A stretch of 64,000 nt of DNA from Peronospora farinosa (lineage: Eukaryota > Oomycota > Peronosporomycetes > Peronosporales > Peronosporaceae). Where the stretch lies: positions 620,001 to 684,000 of the forward strand of contig CANTFK010000961.1 of assembly GCA_947646735.1 (NCBI GenBank), in the 5' to 3' direction. Numbering within the stretch: position 1 is the first letter of the stretch; each line of letters opens with the position of its first letter. Of the stretch, positions 1 to 9,831 are shown piece after piece. Under the pieces are notes generated by a model. That model searched no databases. It worked only from the letters and a program-made list of their open reading frames with translations, and had not been told where the DNA came from. Both the position numbers and the translations under genes were made by a program.

Positions 1-18
1 AAGACCCACCTGTTCCGC

Positions 19-390
19 TTGGAGCTAGAATCGCTGGATCAAGCGATCTCTGCAGCGGAACAGGAGGACTTTAGCCTACAACAGGCTCACGTCCACTCGG
101 GATCCTATCGTCCACCGAGACGACAGGAGGGCGGAGGTCCAGAACCAAATGGCCTCTCCTATGTAGAGAGCGAGCGACCTCGCTCTCCAGGGTACAAGCG
201 ATTGCAAAAGTGCAATCGCTGTCAAAAGCTGGGCCACTACGCTTATGAGTGTAGTGCCCCACGCCCAGTGTCTCGTATCACTGGGAGTGACGATCGACCG
301 TCTGCCAAGAAGGGCCAGAGACGTGGGTCCCACGCTGCTGCAAAATCGCAACAACGTGGTGGACCATCAAAAAACGGTCGGGGTCTGTAG
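19..390 (+). pseudogene. Element A Gag C-terminus with CCHC zinc knuckle
   Basis: This is the C-terminal end of a Ty3/Gypsy Gag (nucleocapsid), which packages the element RNA in cytoplasmic particles. Near residues 65-78 there is an intact CCHC knuckle, CNRCQKLGHYAYEC (C-X2-C-X4-H-X4-C). It is followed by a basic tail rich in Lys, Arg and Gly, as in nucleocapsids. The capsid part lies outside the window, so the ATG at 19 is not a real start. The ORF ends 44 nt before the protease frame opens, so Gag and Pol are out of register or separated by a stop here. Confidence 0.75.
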
Positions 391-433
391 GGGCTCTACT
401 GACCCATCAACGTAAAGAGAGTTCGCGGGACTC

Positions 434-733
434 TTGACGAGGGTTGCTCCCAACACACAGTCACTGTGTGTTGCCGCTCCCAGTGATGAGGTATCCCTCA
501 TAACCTTGAATATCGAAGTGAAAAAGAACATGTCACTTCGAGCCCTAGTTGACTGTGGGGCTTCGAACAAATTTGTTCGACGCCAATCGCTAGATGATCG
601 TAGGCTCAAATATGTTGAGCGCGAGACCCCTTCAACGTGGATGACGGTGCGCCTTGCAACTGGCGCATCCGTAACAGTAAAGAAACGTGTAGTGGGAATT
701 CACTACACACTTGAAGGCAAAAAAGTACGATGA
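434..733 (+). pseudogene. Element A retroviral-type aspartic protease, truncated
   Basis: The translation contains ALVDCGASNKFV, matching the Ty3/Gypsy protease active-site loop (usually D-[ST]-G-A). Here the second residue is Cys, a tolerated variant or a mutation. A further 40 residues follow the usual protease pattern (VRLATGASVTV). The frame then runs into an inverted copy of itself (753-941), so the C-terminal flap and the usual YDLILGMPW block are missing. The protease would normally cleave the Gag-Pol polyprotein. This copy cannot fold into a full protease. Confidence 0.75.
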
Positions 734-941
734 TGATTTCATCGTAATTGATCTACACGTTTCTTTACTGTTACGGATGCGCCAGTTGCAAGGCGCACCG
801 TCATCCTCTTTGGAGGGGTCTCGCGCTCAACATATATATGAGCCTACGATCATCTAGCGACTGACGTCGAACTAAGTTGCTCGACGCCCCACAATTAACT
901 AGGGCGCGAAGTGACCTGTTCTTAGTCCTTCGATCTTCAAG
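505..941. repeat. Large inverted duplication inside the element A protease
   Basis: Bases 505-692 are repeated as the reverse complement at 753-941, separated by a 60-nt spacer. I matched the arms by eye. The inner ends CAGTAAAGAAACGTGTAG and CTACACGTTTCTTTACTG are exact, and most of the arm pairs with scattered mismatches and a 1-nt indel. The structure replaces the C-terminal half of the protease. It could form a long cruciform or RNA hairpin. Confidence 0.9.
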
Positions 942-1070
942 TTGATGCTGCATTACTCGAATAAGTTAAGTGGACCGGGACATGAAAGCTCGCCTAGAGG
1001 GCATCATTCACCGAAGAGCAAGCCGGTTGCCCAGAAGCGGCAACACGGTAGTCCTAGATCAATTGCATAG

Positions 1071-1544
1071 TTGATCGTAGAGGATCTCGCTGTGGTTGCG
1101 CCACCACAGCTAGATGAAGTCGATGGAACAAGTTTCATCGAGCCTGCGGGAATAAGTCCCCAGGAAATAATCACTGAGGGAATAAGTCCCCAGTGCCCTG
1201 AGGGAATAAGTCCCCAGGAGGAAACCGAGACGTTGAACGTCTTGGTTAATGACGGATCAAACGTAGGCGCTTATACGCTTGATCTGATCGCGCCACCGAA
1301 ATTAACTTCGTAGGTAACTCAGTTGCCTACGCTAGAACCTAAACGGTTCTTGCGTGATCTGCGTAGTGGCAAATTTAAGCAGATCTGTGTGCTCGTCGCA
1401 GAGGACGAGTACATAATTGAGACTCGGTCAGCAACAGTTTTGCCGAGAAAGAACGGGTTCTCAGCAGCTCATCAATGGACGAAAGTGTCCTTGATGAGAA
1501 GACTCGGATTGAGCGATATACATCGCAATCATGGAAGTTACTGA
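1071..1544 (+). pseudogene. Element A protease-RT linker of Pol
   Basis: Two overlapping open frames (1071-1313 and 1323-1544) cover the variable linker between protease and RT. The first contains three copies of the peptide EGISPQ. The second contains KRFLRDLRSGK and ICVLVAEDE, which I take to be the stretch just before the RT in this oomycete lineage. No catalytic domain is visible. A stop at 1311-1313 separates the two frames. Assignment rests on position between protease and RT. Confidence 0.6.
1148..1217 (+). repeat. Three copies of GGGAATAAGTCCCCAG
   Basis: Exact 16-bp copies lie at 1148-1163, 1178-1193 and 1202-1217, spaced by 30 and 24 bp. Both spacings are multiples of three, so each encodes the same peptide GISPQ in frame. 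Each unit is itself a small hairpin (GGGA, ATAAG loop, TCCC). Confidence 0.9.
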
Positions 1545-2870
1545 AGTCAAATCCTTTGTATAAGGATTTGGTCGAATTCAAGGATGTATTCCCTAAATCC
1601 GTTTTGTGCGAGTTGCCTAAGGATAAAGGTACTCGACACGAGATCGACCTTGTTCCTGGCACAAAATATTGTGTCATGAAGCAGTGGCCACTGCCTCGGG
1701 AACAGGTCGAGGCGATCGACAAGTTCTTTGCCGATCGCCTAGCAGCGGGCCATGTGAGGGATTCAACTTCACCTCACAGCTCTCCGACCTTCTGTGTGCG
1801 CAAGGCCACAGGAGGGTGGCGGATAGTGCACGCGTTCAATAAGTTGAACGCTGCAACGATACCGGCCCAAACGCCGATACCAAGAAAGGACGTAATCATA
1901 GATGGTATGTCTAAGAGTACCATCTTTTCGTCCATGGATCTAATGGATGGTTTCTATCAGATCCTAATGCGTGAACGGGATATCCCGTACACAGCAGTGA
2001 TCACTCCCAGTGGTATGCTCTGGTAATGGTTGGTGATGCCGCAAGGGCTCAGTAGTGCACCAGCCACATTCAATAGATGTGTTTCACATCTATTGAGACC
2101 GGTGTGCGAATTCGCACCGAGTTACTTCGATGATGTTTCGTCCATAGTCGAGCTATGGACGGGAAAACAGACGTGGACATCCATAGACTCCACGTCCGTA
2201 AGGTTCTTACACTTATGCGCGATCATAAGCTGTACGCCAACCTCAAGAAGTGTATATTCACAGCTAGCGAAATACCACTTCTTGGGTGCATCGTCGGAAA
2301 GAACGGCGTACGCCCTGATCCAGAGAAGATCAAGGCGATCTCAAGGGACTAAGGAACTTCCTTGGGCTAGCGGCGTACTTGCACAAGTACTCGCGCAATT
2401 ACGCCGACATGACAGTACATCTTTCTTGTTTACTCAAGAAAAATGTAAAGTGGAATTGATACGTTGACTGTCAGCGTTCTTTTGAACGTATCAAGCAAAG
2501 CTTGATGCAATCGCCAGTATTGGCGATTGAAGATCAAGATAGACCATTTCATGTGATCTGTGATGCCAGCGATTTTGCAATCGGCTGTGCTCTGATGCAA
2601 TATGATATAGACGGTGCAGAGCGTGTCGTCTGTTATCAATAGCGTCAGCTGCAACCGGCTGAGCACAACTACCTCGTGCATGACAAGGAACTCCTTGCCA
2701 TGGAATATGCACTGGATAAGTTTCGCGTCTATCTCTTAGGATATAGACCGTTCATTGTGTATACAGACCATGCGTCATTACGCACGGCTGTAAACAGTCC
2801 ACAACTCTCGCAACGAATGGCGAGATGGTTGTCGTTCTTCGCGGAGTACAACTTCTCCGTGGAGTAAAAA
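1475..2870 (+). pseudogene. Element A reverse transcriptase and RNase H
   Basis: The RT starts with a block ending in HEIDLVPGTKY and continues through GGWRIVHAFNKLN, IPAQTPIPRKD, SSMDLMDGFYQI and MPQGLSSAPATFNR. The catalytic box is SYFDDV near 2120. A TAA at 2024-2026 replaces the residue between LW and WLVMPQG. A frameshift near 2150 moves the thumb (LLGCIVGKNGVRPDPEKIKAI) to another frame. RNase H follows with CDASDFAIGCALMQYD, HDKELLAMEYALDKFRVYL and YTDHASLRTAVNSP, again broken by stops (for example TAG at 2640). The enzyme would copy element RNA to DNA and degrade the RNA. This copy is inactive. Confidence 0.9.
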
Positions 2871-2930
2871 CCGGGACGACTTAACGTCGTCGCCGATGCT
2901 CTTTCACGTCGGCCTGGCCTATAGCCGACA

Positions 2931-3908
2931 GTGCAACCCGACAGTGATGTGAACACCACTGTCGCCACGCTGAGTACCAGCGTCTTGTCGTCGAGTAAAC
3001 TCGACGACATTAGAATGACATGCGCACAAGATGATGATCTTGTGCGCCTGATGGAGTACCTCAAGGACCCATCCAAGCAAGCTAAGCAGCGTTTGCCTGC
3101 CATGTTTCGATATTCTATAGATTGATACACCCAGCTGAACGGCTTACTGTATTACACAGCCATCAACAACGACTCGCCTCGTGTCATTGTACCGCCACAA
3201 CATGATCTCAGGTTACGGATCATGTTTGAATGTCACGATGCACCAATAAGTGGGCATCGCGGCCGTGAGAAGACTTACCTCACGGTCAGTCGCGACTTTT
3301 ACTGGCCACGCCAGTATAAGTTTGTGCGCAAGTACGTGCGTGCTTGCGAGGTGTGTCAACGAGTGAAGCCTATTCCTTCACTCCGTGCACCATTGCAGCC
3401 TCTACCTGTTCCGGCAGAGTTCTGGGAGTCCGTATCAATGGACTTCGTCTTTGGGTTTCCCAAAGACGCTCACGGAAATAATGTTATTCTCGTGTTTGTG
3501 GGCAGGTTCAGCAAGATGTTACATCTTGTTGCCATACCTGAGTCGATCACAGCAGAGGGCTGTGCTCGAGTGTTTATCGATACAATTTTTCAACTGCACG
3601 GTTTACCCCGTGAACTTGTGTACGATAGGGACCCCCGGTTCACGGCTGAATATTGGCGTTCCGTGTTCCGAAGACTTGGAACACGTCTCACAATATCTAC
3701 TTCTGACCATCCAGAAACCGATGGTCAGACTAAACGCGCCCATCGCGTCCTCGAAGAGATTATTCGAGGGTACGTTCACTCGTTTACGAGTTGGAGTGAC
3801 TTTTTGTCGATGGTCGAATTCGCCATCAACAACTCAGTGCATTCTTCCACGACGCATACACCGTTCTACGTGAATGGCCTTCGCCATCCACGTGTCCCCC
3901 TACCTTAG
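2931..3908 (+). pseudogene. Element A integrase: zinc-binding domain and catalytic core
   Basis: One frame holds the segment after RNase H (2931-3125), a single TGA, then the integrase. The HHCC zinc domain is visible (CHDAPISGHRGREKTYL with C-EVC about 30 residues later). The core shows the first Asp in VSMDFVFGFP and the second in VYDRDPRFT. At the third catalytic position, normally Glu in TDGQTER, the sequence reads TDGQTKR (AAA at 3732-3734). The Glu of the D,D,E triad is thus replaced by Lys, on top of the frame damage. The frame ends at TAG 3906-3908 in the usual HPR-P stretch. Confidence 0.9.
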
Positions 3909-3992
3909 TAAAGGGTGACTCTAGTTTAAGGGGGGAGAGAGACTCGCTCGAGCGAGAACCAATCTGGCTCTTGCTCATCACGCGACGACGTT

Positions 3993-5142
3993 ATGGTCGA
4001 CGCTAAAGTAACCGAAGTCGTACCATTCGACTTCGGTGAAGAAGAAGAAATTAAGAGCGATGAAGCTCTTACTGATAACGATGCTGAAGATGTCAGCATC
4101 GTTCGAGGTATCACAAGTGAGAACAGTAATGTTCTTGCTGAATTAGTAACAAATATCTCTGCAGTGCATTCACAATGCACTGCAGCCAAAAGTAACGAGA
4201 GAGCTGAGTATTTCCTGCTGACTCGTGAAGCGGTAGTCCATTTCGTGCAAGAATCCATCGCAGAAGCGGTGGACAAGCAAAAGCGAAAAGCAGACAATAA
4301 TGGAAGGGCAAACGCTCAGACATTTATTGAAGGTGACTTGGATGTACTTTTAACAGTAAATTGACGTAAGCACGTTATGACAAACGTGGGCAGCAATAAA
4401 TTGTTGCCCAAGTACATCGGTCCGTTTCGTGTATTGCGCCGCCTAGGCAACGCATACACGATCGAGCTGCCACGCAGGATGCGTAAGCATCCTACGATTT
4501 ACGTGGGACGTCTTCGTCCGTACGTTCAATACGCGGTTTTTTTGATTGACAAAATAGCCACCATCTTTAAGAACCCCCTTCAGATTCTTGTTGTCACAAA
4601 CCAGATTCGATACCTGGTCGTGTAGAGATGAAAAATCGTCCCATCATATTGGACAATCTCCTGACGAGCTGTCGCCAGCTCGATACTTAGAGAATGAAGG
4701 CGCCGTTTATTCTCCAATAGTGCGACAGCATTGTCTGCCCGAGACTTCTCATGGTCAAACCCAAGCTGTCGCACAATGTCCTCTAAGCGGCGACGCTTAT
4801 CCCGTTCGTGATCAACATCACAACGGAGCTCACGAGTTACACGGGCAAACCCGTCTAACTCAGCAGACAAGTCCGATGAAAAAATCGTACAGGGGTTTCC
4901 CTCCACCACCGCATCCGCTGGTGGACTCCCATGGTGGGAAGCGCTTTCTCGTGGAACGCTTACTAAATCACCGCGAGGTGAAGGGACGTCGGACGAGTTA
5001 TCTCGTCCGGTGGCGTGGCTATCCGCCTTCGGCGGATAGCTGGGAACCTGATGGCCGACGTTCCCGGCCTTGTCGAATAGTACAACAAGGGACACCCGAT
5101 GGTGAAGGACCATCGGAAAACGAGCGCCCAGCGCGCTCGTAA
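3993..5142 (+). pseudogene. Element A integrase C-terminal domain, linker and chromodomain
   Basis: Three short frames cover the end of Pol. The first (3993-4364) holds the helical segment typically followed by a basic stretch (VQESIAEAVDKQKRKAD). The second (4377-4535) encodes NKLLPKYIGPFRVLRRLGNA through HPTIYVGRLRPY, the SH3-like integrase C-terminal domain. The third ends in a chromodomain at about 4915-5050 with FLVERLLNHREVKGRRTSYL, VRWRGYPPSADSWEPD. Chromodomains of this kind direct integration to chromatin marks. The 300-nt linker between the last two domains lies exactly opposite an antisense coiled-coil frame. Confidence 0.85.
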
Positions 5143-6202
5143 TGGGATTGCAAAGTAGCAATCCCTTCACACATCTCAGAAGAGATGCGAGCCCTCCATC
5201 AGGGCTCAGTAAGGAGGTACGCCTCCTTAGGCACTCTTGACAAGGTGCTCAGGCACCCCGGGCAATGGGTCGCCCCAAGAGAGGCATAACAGGCCTGCCT
5301 CTCTAGATAACCGGTGCAAACGATAGCATGCACCGGACGTACTTCGTTTCTCAAACTTATTGCGGATAGCAAAAAGTCTTTGAAACCAAGCCTCTTTCCC
5401 AACGTTTAAAACGTTGGTGATAAACGCGTTCCAAGATTGGAGGAACGCGTCAGCCTCACGCTTCTTGTGTGGGCCAAACCATCGATGTTCAAGGAACACA
5501 TCGACGTAATAATCGTTCTCAGTGCGAAAGATCTTCGCACTGGCGTCAAGGCCATGAAGCTTTGACGCACTTAAACAACGGTATGGGAAACCGTTCGTTG
5601 GTCTTTCCAGACCAACGATCAAGCAGATGCTTAGGTAGCATCCATGGCTTGCGATCAGGAGCAAGACGCAATACGTTGCGGTCTAAAGCCTCCTGCGTGG
5701 TGTCAATAGAAGTACCGACACCACGAGCATTAGTGTCAACAGAAGTACCGACACCACGTGCATTGATGTCAGTAGAAGAGCTGACATCACCCTTACCGTC
5801 CCCACCCGAGTAACTATCCCTTGAATCGTTTGGCGAGTCGTCTGATTCATCAGACGACCCGAACATTTCACGGTATATTGATTCACTCAATGTACCACGA
5901 TACCTCTTCGTAACATTTGACGACGAGGTATCACCCCAGGGAGAGCCCGGGAGTGAAACAGGTGACTTTGAGCCGGATGCGTCATCCGACTCACCAGAGT
6001 AGTCAACGACTAGCTCTGGGTCAACATCTTCACGTGGTGAAGCGCTACGTGAACCTGCAACAGGCGTTGCAGGCTGATGTTGACATCCAGCAGACACATT
6101 AGTGTCTGCTGGCTGAGGCTGTGAAGCCTCAGTAGCGGCTGCACACAGGCGTGCAGCCGAGCTCTTGGCTGCCTTGGAAGCGATGCGCATTGACTTGGTC
6201 AT
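4580..6202 (-). pseudogene. Antisense convergent ORF of element A: acidic N-terminus, FPIP motif, coiled coil
   Basis: The reading runs right to left and is carried by three open frames. From 6202 to 5546 there are 218 codons with a Ser/Ala-rich start, an acidic stretch VDPELVVDYSGESDD, and NERFPIPLF near the end. From about 5600 to 5227 a shifted frame continues with a globular-looking stretch (RTENDYYVDVFLEHRW). From 5170 to 4580 the first frame resumes and encodes a charged heptad-like region (VTRELRCDVDHERDKRRRLE and onward) opposite the integrase-chromodomain linker. The ATG at 6202 lies 99 nt inside the 3' LTR. The counterpart in element D has the same order and shares VDY and FPIP. Function unknown. 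Confidence 0.65.
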
Positions 6203-6282
6203 AGCGTGAAAATTGCTGGAATTATAAGAAAACCCATCAAGTGCTCCTTTCCCGTAGTTACTAAACCGTCACTAATGTGACT

Positions 6283-6300
6283 GTTGGTTGAGGGGGGGGA
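6283..6300 (+). other. Polypurine tract of element A
   Basis: The run GGTTGAGGGGGGGGA immediately precedes the TGTAACGGGG that opens the LTR. This is the expected plus-strand DNA primer site. It fixes both the LTR start and the + orientation. Confidence 0.8.
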
Positions 6301-6749
6301 TGTAACGGGGTGAGCCCGTTACATAATATTGACACTTATATGAAGTGTCAATAAGAATATTATTATAACTTCTTATATTTGACAATATTATCTTTTCCTA
6401 TAACATTGTTCCTAAAATCTCCTTGAAGTTGGAGATGCCTTCTAATTGGTTGATGTGGGCCATCATATTAACCAACGCGCTGGCTAATGACCGATGGACG
6501 CGCGCAATGAGTGGAGAGCAAGTTGTCAACATACATAGTTGTAGTTTAATATAGTTAACATAGGTTATAACAGATTAGCTTTATTAGATCGTTAGCTATA
6601 TCAAATACAGTTCTCTTTTCCTCTACTTTTAAGCGTGTCGTTTAGAAGTACAGCTTCCTCTGCATCTTGAGTAATAGAGGTTTTGAGGCACCTGCTTTCA
6701 CTGTCATCATTGAAGGTAGACTATACTAGTAGGAGGGTGCCCCATTACA
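6301..6749 (+). repeat. 3' LTR of element A
   Basis: It begins TGTAACGGGGTGAGCCCGTT right after the polypurine tract and ends in CCCATTACA, so it is bounded by TG and CA. The first 25 nt form an inverted repeat (TGTAACGGG with CCCGTTACA). The right end is chosen because the next 14 nt lead directly into another LTR at 6764. The 5' copy is outside the window, so the right edge is not confirmed by comparison. Confidence 0.7.
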
Positions 6750-6763
6750 ATTATGGCGCTGGG

Positions 6764-7393
6764 TGTAGCGGAGCTGCACAGCCTTTAGTCAGAGGAAGAC
6801 TTTTTAGGCTGAAAGCCTCTTAGTTCGAGAGAACTAAATAGAGTGAAGGCTAAAAGCCACTTAGTTCTGAGGAACTAATTAAACGACTTTAAAGTCACCC
6901 TGTTCTAAGGAACTAGGAAAGACTTGTAGTCTACAAGCAATAAGCTGAAGGTTCAGAGAACCAACGCACAGAGTGCAAGAACAAGCTAGAAGCTTAAGGT
7001 TCAAAGAACCAACACACGAAGTGCACAAGAGAACAAGTCAGAACGACTTGCGATCTTAAACTTAAAAGGAGAACTGATTTTATTTATGCTTTAAGATTTT
7101 ATGAATAATCTTACTCTAAGTACCCCTACACTAGATTAATTACTATAATAGTAATTATAATATGCAGACTTTGTTATTGGACGATGGGTCGTCTAAACAT
7201 CTGTGTATGATGTACTTAGTACAGCGTTATCGATTATCGAATTTTAATCGATAAGATACGGTATTACCGAATACCGTATCTTTAACGCTACCTCTCTAAA
7301 GAGATGTATCAAAAATGCATTATATGCAATAAAGGGAAATTTCAACCGTTAACTTTTGGAATGATGTTACAACCGTCGTGCAACCCCGTTACA
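6764..7393 (-). repeat. 630-bp LTR, - orientation, related to the 3' part of the D LTR
   Basis: Read on the + strand it starts TGTAGCGGAGCTGCACAG and ends ACCCCGTTACA. It aligns by eye from end to end with 34,289-34,928 and 42,435-43,074, including the same row of small hairpins. On its right, the - strand reads GGTGGGGGAGAG directly before TGTAACGGGG, a polypurine tract. This is therefore the 3' LTR of a - strand element extending to the right. The most likely owner is element C, whose Gag leader abuts a related LTR at 34,289. Confidence 0.8.
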
Positions 7394-7410
7394 CTCTCCC
7401 CCACCAGACT
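7394..7410 (-). other. Polypurine tract next to the 630-bp LTR
   Basis: On the + strand the bases CTCTCCCCCACC follow the LTR end. On the - strand this is the purine run GGTGGGGGAGAG ahead of TGTAACGGGG. Confidence 0.7.
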
Positions 7411-7485
7411 GACGTTCCCATAGAATGCTATTCGACACCTTTCCCCTTTTGAGGTAGTGCTTTAGCCGAGCGTTAAACCTTACGG

Positions 7486-8127
7486 ATGTTCACTGCACAC
7501 ATGGCGCCTCATGGCAATGAGTCACAGACTCTACGGGAACTCATTGAAGGAGACCTTGATGAAGCGGTTAATTACGAAACTGACACCGTCTTCGTGGGAC
7601 CCGATGGAGTACACTTACGTGTAGAGATGTCATTAGTCAAGCACCAAAATCCGTTCCCTGAAAGTGGTGCTGTTGAGGCGCTAACAGCGTTACGTGACCC
7701 GCCTAACGTATCGTCAACGCTGACGGTTACCAACCAACTCGACAAACAACAGCAGAAGACCATTGATCAAGAGGAAGGCGCAAAGCGCCGGACGAAGAAT
7801 ATTGCTAGGCTTTAGGGCCACCGACAGTATATGTTCAAGCCATCTACAGTGGAAAAACGCCTTAAGGAAGCATCTGGCCATTCACTCTCTGGCTGGTGCA
7901 TTGGGCCTAAGGCCAATTTACCCGAGGATGTCGCTACGCGAACGGCTCATCGATAACGGAATCTAAAACCCCCACCACCACAAAAAGCCAATACTTGGCG
8001 CACCTCACTAGGCAAGTACGTGGTGCACCATTCCCTACTATAAAGGGTGTTCCCATCCTTCTATTTGCGGGAGACACCGAGGAGGAAGAGGATACGGCTT
8101 TTAGCCGCTGTGCGCACTATGCGCGAC
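7486..8127 (+). pseudogene. 5' part of a convergent (antisense-type) ORF behind the 630-bp LTR
   Basis: The ATG at 7486 (or 7501) lies 93-108 nt inside the LTR, the same spacing as the antisense ORFs of elements A and D. It encodes 109 residues, acidic at first (LRELIEGDLDEAVNYETD), then Gln/Lys-rich. Other frames continue to the solo LTR inserted at 8128, with one reaching GDTEEEEDTAF. I see no sequence motif linking it with the A or D proteins, so homology is inferred only from position and orientation. Confidence 0.4.
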
Positions 8128-9167
8128 TGTGGTGGAGTGGGTTCTCAAAATTGTATGATGAGATCCCAAACCATTCTCTGTGCCGAACTGCCGACTGTTG
8201 GAGGGGGTACTCCGATGCCGCGTATGGACCTTCTCTCACCTTGTGTACCCGTCGGCTGGCGGGTTGCACTCTTCGGAGGACTTGGTGAAGATGTAGACGT
8301 CTGCCTTGAGAGAGGTAGACCTGGGGGGCCTTGAGTGGATATGCTTCACTCGGTGGGCCGGTAGGTGGCCACTCGATCGACCTTGTCGAGAGTGAGCTTG
8401 AAGCCAAATCCTTCAGGGAGCTTATCCCTGGCCTTTTCCTTCTTGTTTCAGGGGTATCAACCACCTGAACTTGTACTTTACTCCCGGACCGTGAATGGAG
8501 AGAGAACGCTTCCGATAGCGGGTCTTGGGGGAGGTTGCTACTCGAACGAGCTCGCAGGCCAAATATATCCTGGAGCTCTATTCACACTTGAACTTGGATA
8601 TACGACTGTCTTTAACGGGAGGCCAAATAAATCCACACCGGAACAAGTAAATAGCTTAGAACAGGTTTTTTTAGGGATGACGAAGTCGTGCCACGTAGAT
8701 TGTAAAATTAAGTAGTATTTAATATAGTCCTATCCTTTTAACTCCTCTACTTTATCCTTGCCTACAGCCCTGATTCCTTGTGCTAAGTGATTCTGATTTG
8801 TTGTGCTAACTGGTTAAGAGTGGCTGAACCTTGAGGGACCTAGGTCAGCCGATGAGGGAACCAGGTCAACCGATGAGAGACCCAGGTCTACCACTGAGAG
8901 GCCCTGGTCGACCGATAAGGTACCGAGGTCGATTAATGTTGGACCGGGTCTTCCAAAGGGAACCGTGGTCGACCTCTTTCGGTACCGGTTAAACGATACC
9001 CTGGTAATTATTTCGCTTTTATGGGACCTCCAAATAGTTCTCCGCCAACGGTCGCTTCACCTCGAGGCCCCCTGTCACTCTGTTATCCTCTCCCTATTAC
9101 ACGGTCTCTGAAACCCCGAATCTAACTGGCCTCTGGTTTTCCCATTTTTCAAGAAGCGCTTCAACAC
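8128..9167 (-). repeat. Solo E-type LTR, - orientation
   Basis: The + strand starts TGTGGTGGAGTGGGTTCTCA and runs through blocks that are the reverse complement of the E LTRs at 14,098 and 23,616. These include the pyrimidine-rich GTCGACC repeat array at about 8825-8990 and TCTCCGCCAACGGTCGCT. The far end (about 9166-9168) is diverged. CGAC occurs just outside both ends, a possible 4-bp remnant of a target-site duplication. No internal retrotransposon sequence is attached, so it is read as a solo LTR. It is clearly older than the two E LTRs. Confidence 0.75.
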
Positions 9168-9269
9168 ACGACGCTAAAGAAGAATGTAAGCTCTACGAGC
9201 AAGTGCCAACGTGGCAGATGTTCGTCTCGAACGAAAAATGAGTGACGATTACACTAAACTGAAGGCCCG

Positions 9270-9831
9270 ATGCAAGTTGAAGTCTCAACGAACGCAATAT
9301 GCGTCACTAATCAGCACTCCAGTGTTTCGGCTACACCTGTAGCCGCGAGTTCACGACAGTACGAGGCCGTGCGATCGCCTATCCTCATCACTAATGGTGA
9401 GAAGTGCCATCGCCAACAGGTTGGCCCTGCGCACGACGTTCAAAAACATTCACGACGTACGGGAATCCTGCCACAGGGAAACCTCGAACTCCCATGAGTT
9501 ACCCGACTCGGGTATCCCCGCCAATTCAATAGATACGGGTTTTGAATGTGGCGACGGCGCTTCTGCAGAAGCCGTTTCACATGGAACTGACGATTTTCCT
9601 GCTTATCGAGCAATGCCGGAGGAGGTTGGTGTATCGGCGCAAGCTCATGCCGAGCTACTTCAGGAGATAAAGTGTCTCCGTGAGACTGCGCAGAAGACGA
9701 ATACTTGCCTCGAGTCGCTGGAGAAGATGCGGACCCGAGTGGAGGGGCAGCTTCACATCTTTGGTTCAGGTGATACGCCCTGCGGCAGTACCGATGAGCT
9801 CAGCGCAAGCGCCTTAGTTGTAACGGGCTAA
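9270..9831 (+). pseudogene. Open frames with coiled coil between the solo LTR and the 319-bp LTR
   Basis: Two overlapping frames (9270-9497, and 9394-9831 of 145 codons) end inside the first bases of the next LTR. The longer one contains a heptad-like stretch (HAELLQEIKCLRETAQKTNT and CLESLEKMRTRVEGQL). It may be the continuation of the ORF at 7486 past the solo LTR, because the strand is the same and a coiled coil is also the C-terminal feature of the A and D antisense ORFs. No chromodomain lies opposite it. Confidence 0.4.

Larger units (their letters stand above)
1..6749 (+). mobile_element. Element A: 5'-truncated chromodomain Ty3/Gypsy retrotransposon
   Basis: The order Gag zinc knuckle, aspartic protease, RT, RNase H, integrase, integrase C-terminal fold, chromodomain, polypurine tract and 3' LTR is that of a chromovirus-type Ty3/Gypsy element. 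The 5' LTR, leader and most of Gag lie left of the window. Damage is mostly single nonsense codons (for example TAA at 2024-2026 and TGA at 3123-3125, with the same frame continuing) plus a few frameshifts and one inverted duplication. The copy is therefore recognisable throughout but cannot encode a full polyprotein. A long ORF on the opposite strand overlaps its 3' third. Confidence 0.9.

Noticed and set aside
6750..6763. 14-nt TTATGGCGCTGGG between the A LTR and the next LTR as a primer binding site
   Set aside because: It contains TGGCGC, but the following sequence is another LTR and not a Gag leader, so it is more likely flanking DNA.
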